Source: Saprospiraceae bacterium (GTDB lineage: Bacteria; Bacteroidota; Bacteroidia; Chitinophagales; Saprospiraceae). Taken from it: a DNA stretch of 44,194 nt. Position numbers and translations under genes: made by a program. Under the pieces are notes generated by a model. That model saw only the letters and a program-made list of their open reading frames with translations. It was not told the DNA's origin and searched no databases. Shown piece by piece: positions 15,745 to 22,902 of the stretch (positions within the stretch are counted from its first letter, which is position 1; every line of letters begins with the position of its first letter). The DNA lies in the NCBI GenBank assembly GCA_020629935.1, contig JAHDCJ010000002.1:28307-72500 (forward strand), in the 5' to 3' direction.

Positions 15745-16110
15745 TTATTTTTGTGATTCTTTCGCCTCAATGCTTAATGTCGCATGAGGTACAATTTTGA
15801 GCCTTTCTTTGTTGATTAATTTGCCTGAAACTCGACAAATACCATATACTTTATTCTCAATTCGGATTAAGGCATTTTCTAAATGCTTAATATATTTCTC
15901 TTGACGAGAAGCTAAATTTGAAAGTCGCTCTCCTTCCGCAGTGCCCGTCCCATCATCTAATCCTTTCAATTTTGAATCGGCATTTTGTGAACGCTCTGTC
16001 AATTGTGCTTTATAAAATCGAAGATCTTCTTGTGCAGTGCCCAATTTTTTTTCGATTATCTGTTTGAATTCTTCCAATTCTTCGTCGGTATATCTCGTTT
16101 TCTCAGACAT
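15745..16110 (-). CDS. DksA/TraR-family protein with degenerate zinc finger
   Basis: 121-aa protein. I chose the internal ATG (MSEKTRYTDEELEEF) over the track start 17 codons upstream, which adds an unrelated hydrophobic stretch. An N-terminal coiled coil (EELEEFKQIIEKKLGTAQEDLRFYK) and the segment RLSNLASRQEKYIKHLENALIRI match the DksA/TraR fold. The C-terminal block YGICRVSGKLINKERLKIVPHAT is the zinc-finger region, but only one Cys of the usual four remains. DksA proteins bind RNA polymerase through the secondary channel and modulate the stringent response. It lies just upstream of lspA. Confidence 0.85.
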   Translation of the reverse strand: MSEKTRYTDEELEEFKQIIEKKLGTAQEDLRFYKAQLTERSQNADSKLKGLDDGTGTAEGERLSNLASRQEKYIKHLENALIRIENKVYGICRVSGKLINKERLKIVPHATLSIEAKESQK

Positions 16111-16189
16111 AATTACCTTTTTGATTAGTGATAACAACAATAAATCCAGCAGGTTATCCAAAATTACCCTCGCATGGTTTTATTTCGTG

Positions 16190-16197
16190 CAAAGGTA
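16190..16197 (-). promoter_or_regulatory. Putative -7 element of the dksA-like/lspA operon
   Basis: TACCTTTG on the minus strand (CAAAGGTA on +) matches TAnnTTTG, about 80 bp upstream of the DksA-like start codon. Confidence 0.5.
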
Positions 16198-16304
16198 CAA
16201 AAAAAGAGCCAACTTTATAAATTTCATTTTCTATAAGCAGTTATATCATAACTTCTAAGTAAAATCTTTTAATTTTAGTGGATCGCTTAAAAAATATAAA
16301 CTCG

Positions 16305-17480
16305 ATGAAATCACAACCGAAAAACCTCAGTCATACCTTAAATCACCTCGGTGAAAATCGAGAACAATATTTCAATGCTATTGCTCCGCCAATCATCCAA
16401 ACGAGTAATTTTTCCTTTTCTTCCGTTCAATCTTTTCGAAAAGCGTTACATGATGAACTCGAAAATACCATTTATACTAGAGGGAATAATCCTACAGTAA
16501 AAATATTGAGAGAAAAACTCGCCGCATTGGAAAAAACCGAAGATGCCTTAGTCTTTGCTAGTGGTTCTGCCGCAGTAGCAGCCACCGTTATCGCACAAGT
16601 TAAAGCTGGCGATCATATCGTTTGTGTGCAATCTCCTTATAGTTGGACATATAAACTATTGCATCAATTTTTACCTCGATTTGGAGTGAAAACTACCTTT
16701 GTCAATGCGCAAAAAATAGAAACTATTGAAGCTGCAATAAAAGAAAATACCAAAGTACTATATCTAGAATCGCCCAATAGTATGACCTTTGAATTACAAG
16801 ACCTAAAACAATGCGCGCAACTCGCTAAAAAACGAGGTTTGGTCAGTATTATTGATAACAGTCATGCCTCGCCATATTATCAAAATCCAGCAGATTTTGG
16901 CATTGACCTCATCTTGCATTCCGGGACAAAATACCTCAATGGACATAGTGATGTGGTCTTTGGCGTAGTCTGTGGTAATCATACACAAATTCGGAAAATC
17001 TTTGAGTCAGAATTTATGACTTTAGGCGCTATTATGTCTCCGCTCGAAGCCGCAATGGTTTTACGTGGTCTACGCACGTTTCCATTACGTATGGAACAGA
17101 GCAATAAGACAGCATTCGCTTTGGCTAAATGGCTAGAAACGCAGCCCAAAGTCAAAAAAGTATATCATCCTTTATTGCCCAATTCTCCACAAATTGAATT
17201 GGCAAATGCGCAAATGCGAGGAGCAGGAGGCCTGTTTTCTATAGAATTAGTTACTGAAGACATTGAAAAAATTGAACGTTTTAGTAATCATTTAACCCGG
17301 TTTTTGATTGCTGCTTCTTGGGGAGGACATGAATCTCTTCAAATTCCAGTTTGTGCTTTTTATGGCATGGAAAACCGTGAAAAACCAACACTTCCGATCA
17401 ATTTTATTCGATTTTATGCTGGATTAGAATCGGTAGAATGGCTCAAAGAAGATTTTATTCAAGCCTTTGCTGAAATCTGA
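16305..17480 (+). CDS. Cys/Met-metabolism PLP-dependent lyase (cystathionine gamma-synthase/beta-lyase family)
   Basis: PLP enzyme of the trans-sulfuration family (fold type I), acting on cystathionine or related gamma/beta-substituted amino acids. I chose the ATG at 16305 (MKSQPKNLSHTLNHLGENR), since the track start is a GTG nine codons upstream. Motifs: IYTRGNNPTVKILREKLAALE (active-site Tyr/Arg region), ALVFASGSAAVAATV (cofactor phosphate loop), YLESPNSMTFELQDL, IIDNSHASPYYQNP (PLP-stacking Asp) and the Schiff-base Lys in LILHSGTKYLNGHSD. The 391-aa length is normal. The exact reaction (gamma-synthase, beta-lyase, gamma-lyase) cannot be resolved by eye. It appears monocistronic. Confidence 0.88.
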   Translation: MKSQPKNLSHTLNHLGENREQYFNAIAPPIIQTSNFSFSSVQSFRKALHDELENTIYTRGNNPTVKILREKLAALEKTEDALVFASGSAAVAATVIAQVKAGDHIVCVQSPYSWTYKLLHQFLPRFGVKTTFVNAQKIETIEAAIKENTKVLYLESPNSMTFELQDLKQCAQLAKKRGLVSIIDNSHASPYYQNPADFGIDLILHSGTKYLNGHSDVVFGVVCGNHTQIRKIFESEFMTLGAIMSPLEAAMVLRGLRTFPLRMEQSNKTAFALAKWLETQPKVKKVYHPLLPNSPQIELANAQMRGAGGLFSIELVTEDIEKIERFSNHLTRFLIAASWGGHESLQIPVCAFYGMENREKPTLPINFIRFYAGLESVEWLKEDFIQAFAEI

Positions 17481-17759
17481 CATTGGACAAGCGATGTGGA
17501 AGTGTAGGCCAAAGGCCTAGATTGCGGTACGCAAGCCGAGTGAATAACGAGCACTGTAACGTAGCGACAGAGAAAAATCTCATTTTTTCTCTGATGGCCC
17601 CAAAATAAATTCGTATTCCCTTTGATGGTAAATGATTTGGGCGGCCCGCTCATCAAATCCCTGCGGGCTTTAATGAGCGTCAGGCTATTCGCTATTATGT
17701 GCTCGCTGTGCTGCGCGCATACCGCTGCTATCCTTCCCGCAGTGTTCCTGTTTTAGTAG
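17481..17759. repeat. GC-richer structured intergenic element, probably a dispersed repeat
   Basis: A 279-bp stretch visibly richer in GC than its surroundings and without a real gene. It contains TAGGCC-AAA-GGCCTA (17505-17519), the hairpin CAGAGAAAAA/TTTTTCTCTG (17568-17593) and a 15-bp stem (two mismatches, TGC loop) at 17647-17679 from CGCTCAT to ATGAGCG. The 3' part (GGGCGGCCCGC..., GGCTATTCGCTATT, ACCGCTGCTATCC) resembles the GGCTATCCGC-type intergenic repeats I know from other Bacteroidota genomes. The copy number cannot be tested from one window. Confidence 0.5.
17568..17593 (+). terminator. Terminator-like hairpin downstream of the PLP lyase
   Basis: Perfect 10-bp stem CAGAGAAAAA / TTTTTCTCTG with a 6-nt loop, about 90 bp after the stop codon. 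The T run is inside the stem, so efficiency is uncertain. Confidence 0.4.
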
Positions 17760-18662
17760 TTAGATCGTGAGTTCGAGGTAAGGAATAACCGTGTCAAATC
17801 CTTTTTGATGAAAGTATTGAAAGGTGGCTTCTAAAGAACGATTGCTTGTGGCCAAAACAAAGTCTCCTCCCCAAGCGCCTAGAGATTTAGTTTGTCCCCA
17901 ATAATCAGAAAAATGGAGATCCTGCGCACGGTCTAATTGTAAGGCTTTGGCTACCAATTGCTCATGTGTCAAAATGTGTTTTTCTAAGGTGTTCAAGTCT
18001 GAGGCATCCAAAAACTGAGCACTTAGTTTCGAAAATTTTTCTATTAAATCTTGATCTCCTTTTTGATGCTTCCGATATCGTTGGATTCCTTCTCGACTAT
18101 TTTGTTTATGACCTAAATAGACAAAATAAAGTTGTCCTGCGAAGTGCGGTTGAAAATGTAAAGGAATAACTTCAGGTTTCTTTTTGCGTGTGTATAAAAT
18201 AGGACCATTGGCTCCCGCGCAAGCTAAATCGTAACCCGATCCTCCAAACGTTTTTTCTAGGAGTTCATAAGGATCAATCCCCGCCCATTTGGCCATTGCA
18301 TAAATTAAAGTAGAACTGCTTCCTAAACCCCAATCTCTTGGGAAATCGAGTTTAGACTCAATGCGTACCAAAGGCAGTTTACCCAATGATTGAAGTATTT
18401 TTTGAAGCGCTATTGCCGTCTTATTGTCCGTGCTTTGAATGATACTTAAATCAACAGGATTAAATTGCGCATTGAACCAACATTGTCCATTTAAATCAAA
18501 GCTAAACCATTCGATATGTTTAGTAAGACTTTTTTGAATATGAAAGGATTGTCCGCGGTTTAAAGGCAAGGCAATGGCTTGTGCGCCATCAAGGACAAAG
18601 TATTCGGAAGTCAATAAAAATTTTCCCCTTGCTCGGAACGAAAAGGGAAGGGGTTTGGCCAA
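17760..18662 (-). CDS. GHMP kinase of the GYDIA type (isoprenoid operon)
   Basis: 300-aa GHMP-fold small-molecule kinase. The ATP-binding glycine/serine loop is DWGLGSSSTLIYAMAKW (residues about 105-120), the N-terminus GKFLLTSEYFVLDGAQAIALPL is the usual GHMP substrate region, and the segment GGSGYDLACAGANGP identifies the Bacteroidota GYDIA family. Its place directly behind mvaA and fni suggests mevalonate or phosphomevalonate phosphorylation. That is inference, since the substrate of this family is not certain. The start codon appears to be TTG, 8 nt after the mvaA stop. No ATG is available nearby. Confidence 0.85.
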   Translation of the reverse strand: MAKPLPFSFRARGKFLLTSEYFVLDGAQAIALPLNRGQSFHIQKSLTKHIEWFSFDLNGQCWFNAQFNPVDLSIIQSTDNKTAIALQKILQSLGKLPLVRIESKLDFPRDWGLGSSSTLIYAMAKWAGIDPYELLEKTFGGSGYDLACAGANGPILYTRKKKPEVIPLHFQPHFAGQLYFVYLGHKQNSREGIQRYRKHQKGDQDLIEKFSKLSAQFLDASDLNTLEKHILTHEQLVAKALQLDRAQDLHFSDYWGQTKSLGAWGGDFVLATSNRSLEATFQYFHQKGFDTVIPYLELTI

Positions 18663-18670
18663 TTCGCTAG

Positions 18671-20035
18671 CTACTTTTTTTCGTAGACAAAGCTTTTGGA
18701 GTCATTAGGTTTTGACTTCCTTGTTTTTAGGATGTAATCTCTTACGGCCGTAAAGGAAACGACTTTGTCTTTGAAATAACTTATGGCTTGTTTCACTTCT
18801 TTTTCACTAGCTTCCATATGATTCAAAATATTAACCAAATGCATTTTCATGTGGCCTTTTTGGATACCTGTAGTTACCAAAGACTTAACGGCGGCAAAGT
18901 TTTGAGATAAACCTACAGAAACCATAATTTGCATCAATTCTTGAGCACCAGGAGAGCCTAACATTTCTAGAGATCGTCGAGCTAAAGGATGTAAAGAAGT
19001 TAAGCCACCAACAGTACCCACAGCAATAGGAAAATCAATCCAAAATTTAAACATTCCATCTTTAACTTCTACATGCGAAAGACTACGATATTGACCATCT
19101 TTAGCGGCGTAAGTATGTCCACAAGCTTCTATGGCTCTAAAGTCATTTCCTGTAGCAATTGCTACAGCGTCAATACCATTAAAAATGCCTTTATTATGTG
19201 TAGTTGCTCGTGAAATATCGAGATGAGCAATTTTGATCGCTTTCTCAAATTTAAAGGCAAACTCTTCGGGCGTTTCATTTTCGAAAGGACCCAGATCTGC
19301 CACAGGACATTCGACCCAAGAACGAACCAAACACTCTGGAGTATAGTTGGATAAAATGGACATGATAATGGTAATTTCCCCTTTTTCCTCTTTAAGCGAA
19401 GGATGTCCATCTACGATTTGTGTAAGAATACAAGCAAACTCTTCAAGCACCGAGTTGATAAAATTGGCGCCCATAGAATCACAAGTGTCAAAATGTGCTT
19501 TTAATTGGAAATAGTCTGCTTCAAGATGCGTCATGTTGATCAATTGCACATCAAGAATTCCACCTCCACGTTTTTGCATATTACGGGTAATATGCTCTGT
19601 TTTTTCAAATAATTCCTTTTTAATTTGTGGGAAAATAGCTTCGAATTTTTGGGCATTTCCAGTATAAGTGAAATGAACTTGGCCTACTTTTTTAGTGCCA
19701 ATAATTTCTGCATGAAATCCACCACGTTGTTGCCAAAATTTAGCTCCACTACTTGCCGCAGCAACGACTGAACTTTCTTCGATAACCATAGGAACACAAT
19801 AATTGTTTCCATTGATTGTAAAATTAGGAGCGACCCCAAAAGGAAGCACATAGTTGCTCAGGGTATTTTCACTAAAATCATCGATGATTTTCTGTTGTCT
19901 CTCATCTTTATGCCAAAAGCTCATCAATTCTTGCGTTACCTCTTCCGGATTTCGAAAGAAGTTTTCCACTACCCAGCGGAGTTTTTTCCGCTTTGACATT
20001 TTGGAGAATCCAGATACTTTTTGTTCCGGTTTCAT
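18671..20035 (-). CDS. mvaA: Hydroxymethylglutaryl-CoA reductase, class II type
   Basis: Reduces (or in class II enzymes may oxidise in reverse) HMG-CoA to mevalonate, the committed step of the mevalonate route to isoprenoids. 454 aa. The N-terminal helical region is followed by ENTLSNYVLPFGVAPNF and PMVIEESSVVAAAS (catalytic Glu), THNKGIFNGIDAVAIATGNDFRA (catalytic Lys and cofactor region), TVGGLTSLHPLARRSLEMLG and LSQNFAAVKSLVTTGIQKGHMKMH, which has the mobile catalytic His. It lies 4 nt after fni and 8 nt before the GHMP kinase, so the three are translationally linked. Confidence 0.95.
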   Translation of the reverse strand: MKPEQKVSGFSKMSKRKKLRWVVENFFRNPEEVTQELMSFWHKDERQQKIIDDFSENTLSNYVLPFGVAPNFTINGNNYCVPMVIEESSVVAAASSGAKFWQQRGGFHAEIIGTKKVGQVHFTYTGNAQKFEAIFPQIKKELFEKTEHITRNMQKRGGGILDVQLINMTHLEADYFQLKAHFDTCDSMGANFINSVLEEFACILTQIVDGHPSLKEEKGEITIIMSILSNYTPECLVRSWVECPVADLGPFENETPEEFAFKFEKAIKIAHLDISRATTHNKGIFNGIDAVAIATGNDFRAIEACGHTYAAKDGQYRSLSHVEVKDGMFKFWIDFPIAVGTVGGLTSLHPLARRSLEMLGSPGAQELMQIMVSVGLSQNFAAVKSLVTTGIQKGHMKMHLVNILNHMEASEKEVKQAISYFKDKVVSFTAVRDYILKTRKSKPNDSKSFVYEKK

Positions 20036-20039
20036 CTAT

Positions 20040-21098
20040 TTATTTTTTTAGTCGTAAAAAGGCATTCGCCAATTCTAGTCCTTTAATTTGCATTTCTACA
20101 AATTGCGCGAGCAATTCGTAAGATTCTCTAGCATGTTTAAGGAAGGCCGAAGCTTGTCCGTAAATACTAGGAACGTTCAATTTATTAATTAAATAATAAC
20201 CATCCAAGAAATTTTGTATTCCACCTGAAATAATTACTTGCTTACAAAGCGCTTTATTACCAAGAGAATGGATTATTTCATTGGTAAAGTTAGTCATTTC
20301 TTCGGCATTATGTCCAATTTGGGCTAAGGGCTCGTACATTGCCTTGATATGATTGGCTGCTCTTAACAGTTCTACTTTAGCAAAATTGGTGCCTCCATTG
20401 GCTGCAAAGTCGATGGCTTGTAGCGGAAGTTGAAACAATGCTTCTAAGCTTTGGTATCCCATTCCTTGTCCAACTTCTTTCACTATGATATTGAGGTCTT
20501 TCTTTTCCAATAATCGAGTAATGGTTTCAATTGGAGGATGTTCTATTCGATCACCTTCGGGTTGTAACCATTCTTGCAATGGATTGATATGTATGATTAA
20601 ACCATCCGCAGAGAGTTTATCAAGTAATTCGGTAATCAGCTGGATTTGGCCGTTATGAATTAATTGTTCTACTTGGGCGATACCAAGATTGGCATAAAGC
20701 GGAAGATCATCACCAATGAGTTTTCGAATATTGAAATCATTAAGTGTTTCGTTGGTATAGAGTAAAGATCTACAAGAACCTAATCCCATTCCAAAGCCAA
20801 ATTCTTTGCAAGCTCGAGCTAGGTTATGATTAATGGTATGTGCAAGTGCTGTTCCTCCTGTCATACTAGATACCCACATTGGCGCGCGTAAGGTTTTGCC
20901 TAAGAAGGAGATATTGGGTAAACTCCCTTCTTTGGGGTGCCCAGCAAGTAGAGGTTCGTATTGAAACCTTGGGTCAATGTGTAGTTGAGAGATTTGAGAC
21001 TGGAAAGCCAGTTCAATATGATCTTTTTTTCGGGTGAATGCATTGGCATCTTCCCTTTCCATAGTTTCTCTTAAAACCTGTTCCCGCTTTTTATCCAT
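20040..21098 (-). CDS. fni: Isopentenyl-diphosphate delta-isomerase, type 2 (FMN)
   Basis: FMN- and NADPH-dependent type 2 IDI that interconverts IPP and DMAPP. 352 aa, normal length. Motifs: TRKKDHIELAF at the N-terminus (substrate binding), PMWVSSMTGGTALAHTINHNLA, FGMGLGSCRSLL, HINPLQEWLQPEGDR (metal/diphosphate region), IVKEVGQGMGY and DFAANGGTNFAKVE (FMN phosphate region). It is the first gene of the fni-mvaA-GHMP kinase operon. A -7 motif and a short inverted repeat sit immediately upstream. Confidence 0.95.
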   Translation of the reverse strand: MDKKREQVLRETMEREDANAFTRKKDHIELAFQSQISQLHIDPRFQYEPLLAGHPKEGSLPNISFLGKTLRAPMWVSSMTGGTALAHTINHNLARACKEFGFGMGLGSCRSLLYTNETLNDFNIRKLIGDDLPLYANLGIAQVEQLIHNGQIQLITELLDKLSADGLIIHINPLQEWLQPEGDRIEHPPIETITRLLEKKDLNIIVKEVGQGMGYQSLEALFQLPLQAIDFAANGGTNFAKVELLRAANHIKAMYEPLAQIGHNAEEMTNFTNEIIHSLGNKALCKQVIISGGIQNFLDGYYLINKLNVPSIYGQASAFLKHARESYELLAQFVEMQIKGLELANAFLRLKK

Positions 21099-21118
21099 GT
21101 AGTGTTTTATCTATTTCA

Positions 21119-21146
21119 CAAAGGTAAGGTTTAATTACTAAACCTT
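21119..21146 (-). promoter_or_regulatory. fni operon -7 element with adjacent inverted repeat
   Basis: TACCTTTG on the minus strand (21119-21126), directly preceded by the perfect 8-bp inverted repeat AAGGTTTA-ATTAC-TAAACCTT (21126-21146). The repeat occupies the spacer upstream of -7, where a repressor would block polymerase. Confidence 0.5.
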
Positions 21147-21257
21147 AGACTTAAATGATACTGAAAAATCAAGCTAGATAAATAACAGTTGTTTTAGAAA
21201 ATGGTTGGGGAAAAAGTCTATTTTGTTTAACGAAAGTGTTTTTTTTATCCAAAAAGG

Positions 21258-22025
21258 TTAAACAAAATGTTTAAGCATGATAATTTCTTGAGGTTTTAGG
21301 AAGCGAAATTTTCCCCTTGGCAAGTCTTTTTTTGTTAATCCTCCAAAGTAAACCCGATCCAGTTTTAGGACTTGATATTTCCAGTGTTCAAACATTCGTC
21401 GAACGATTCGATTTCTTCCAATATGGATTTCCACACCAATTATAGTTTTATCATTTTCTTGAAGGAAATGAATTTTATCTGGTTTTACATGGCCATCTTC
21501 AAGGTCGAATCCTTTTTTTATTTTTTCAAAATGGGCTTGGCTTAGCGGTTTATCTAGGATGACATGGTAGATTTTCTTTACGCCATGACTTGGATGCGTT
21601 AATTTTTTGGCAAGATCTCCATCGTTAGTAAATAGGAGTAATCCAGTGGTGGCTCGATCAAGTCGACCTACAGGAAAGATTCGTTGTTTGACGGCTTTAC
21701 CTACGATATCCATTACGGTTTTTCGATTGCGTTCGTCACTTACTGTAGTAATATAATTTTTAGGTTTATTAAGAAGGATATAGACTTGTTCTTTTTCTAC
21801 GTCAATCTTTTTCCCTCTAAAGGTAACGACATCATCGGGTTTGATTTTGTGTCCCATTTCAAGCACCACATCTCCATTGACCGTAACTAAACCCTCTTTA
21901 ATAAATTCGTCTGCTTTTCTACGTGAGCAAATACCACAATGTGCCACAAACTTATTGAGTCTCATAGGGAATTGGGTCGATTCCTCTGTTTTTTGTTTAG
22001 ACGTTTTTTTTTGGAAATTTTTCAT
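21258..22025 (-). CDS. RsuA/RluB-family pseudouridine synthase
   Basis: 255-aa rRNA pseudouridine synthase. After a basic N-terminal tail there is an S4 RNA-binding domain (MRLNKFVAHCGICSRRKADEFIKEG) at about residues 20-80. The catalytic domain has VGRLDRATTGLLLFTNDGDLA with the catalytic Asp, IYHVILDKPL, and the C-terminal IHIGRNRIVRRMFEH block typical of RluB/E/F/RsuA. The uridine it modifies is not certain; RluB-like action on 23S rRNA is the most likely. It overlaps the scpB stop codon by one base (TAATG), so it is translationally coupled. Confidence 0.9.
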   Translation of the reverse strand: MKNFQKKTSKQKTEESTQFPMRLNKFVAHCGICSRRKADEFIKEGLVTVNGDVVLEMGHKIKPDDVVTFRGKKIDVEKEQVYILLNKPKNYITTVSDERNRKTVMDIVGKAVKQRIFPVGRLDRATTGLLLFTNDGDLAKKLTHPSHGVKKIYHVILDKPLSQAHFEKIKKGFDLEDGHVKPDKIHFLQENDKTIIGVEIHIGRNRIVRRMFEHWKYQVLKLDRVYFGGLTKKDLPRGKFRFLKPQEIIMLKHFV

Positions 22026-22687
22026 TATTCTTCTTCGCTTGAACTCGATTCGATATCCGCAGGTTCGCTAATGTTCGTATCTATTTGTGTGGCATCTTTG
22101 GTTTCTATTACATTTGAATTTTCTTCAATCTCTGCAGGTGCGCCAATTTCATTTTGTGGGAGCTTGAAGTCTTTTAATTTTGGTAAATCATTGATGGTGT
22201 TGATTCCAAAATAGTTCATGAATTTAGGACTTGTGCCATAGAGAAGTGGTCGACCAGGGAGTTCGCTTCGACCGGTAATGGAAATCAATTCTTTTTCCAA
22301 TAGTTTCTGGATGGAATAATCGCAACTTACCCCTCGTATTTGTTCCAATTCGGTTTTGGTAACGGGTTGTTTATAAGCAATAATAGACAAGGTTTCTAGC
22401 GCAGCTTTTGTAAGCCGTTTTTTGGTTTGTTGTTTTAGATGAATCCCAATTACTTCATGGTAAGCGGCTTTACTTAAGAATTGGAAACCATCAGATATTT
22501 TGACCAATTCAAAAGAGAACTGTTCATTTAGGTAGTTTTGTTGCAGACGGCCAATGGCTTCTTCGATTTGTTCTTTTTCAAAGTTTTGGCTGTAAGTTAA
22601 ATCAAGACAGGTTTTTATCTCCAATAATGTAATTGGATTTTCTGCCGTAAAAATAAGAGACTCTATTTGTCGATCGTAATTTTTCAA
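22025..22687 (-). CDS. scpB: Segregation and condensation protein B
   Basis: Subunit of the SMC-ScpA-ScpB condensin. Tandem winged-helix protein, 220 aa. Family blocks: RQIESLIFTAENPITLLEI near the N-terminus, LTKAALETLSIIAYKQPVTKTELEQIRGV, SIQKLLEKELISITGRSELPGRPLLYGTS and FMNYFGINTINDLPKL. The C-terminal about 45 residues are an acidic, Ser/Glu-rich tail ending SSSSEEE, likely disordered. The start codon appears to be TTG (reads MKNYDRQIE). It is followed by the pseudouridine synthase gene, a common pairing in many bacteria. A TATTTTTG motif (22781-22788, minus strand) could be its -7 element. Confidence 0.93.
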   Translation of the reverse strand: MKNYDRQIESLIFTAENPITLLEIKTCLDLTYSQNFEKEQIEEAIGRLQQNYLNEQFSFELVKISDGFQFLSKAAYHEVIGIHLKQQTKKRLTKAALETLSIIAYKQPVTKTELEQIRGVSCDYSIQKLLEKELISITGRSELPGRPLLYGTSPKFMNYFGINTINDLPKLKDFKLPQNEIGAPAEIEENSNVIETKDATQIDTNISEPADIESSSSEEE

Positions 22688-22780
22688 TGGAATGTATTTA
22701 ACGCAAGCTAATAAAATTTTAAGCGCTTGTTTTTAAGGCGAAGTTCTTCTCAACTTCATACCTAAATTTTAAAATGCATG

Positions 22781-22788
22781 CAAAAATA
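22781..22788 (-). promoter_or_regulatory. Putative scpB -7 element
   Basis: TATTTTTG on the minus strand matches TAnnTTTG about 95 bp upstream of scpB. No clear -33 element. Confidence 0.35.
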
Positions 22789-22848
22789 GCGATTCTTCGT
22801 GAATGATTTAGAATATTATCTACATCTTTTTAAAAGAGAGCTAGAAAC

Positions 22849-22883
22849 AAAAAAGCGGAACTTCATTTGAAGTCCCGCTTTTG
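22849..22883 (-). terminator. Terminator of the two-PDZ secreted protein gene
   Basis: AAAAGCGG-A-ACTTC / GAAGT-C-CCGCTTTT hairpin, with A/T tracts on both sides, 20 bp past the stop codon at 22903. Confidence 0.8.
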
Positions 22884-22902
22884 ACAAAAAATACTTGTTT
22901 AA

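Noticed and set aside
17459-17656. 65-aa minus-strand ORF in the GC-richer intergenic block
   Set aside because: Its sequence follows the hairpin/repeat structure rather than a protein pattern. It is probably a repeat-derived false ORF.
17481-17759. Integron attC or mobile-element end
   Set aside because: Hairpins are present, but there is no integrase or transposase, no paired terminal repeats and no target-site duplication.
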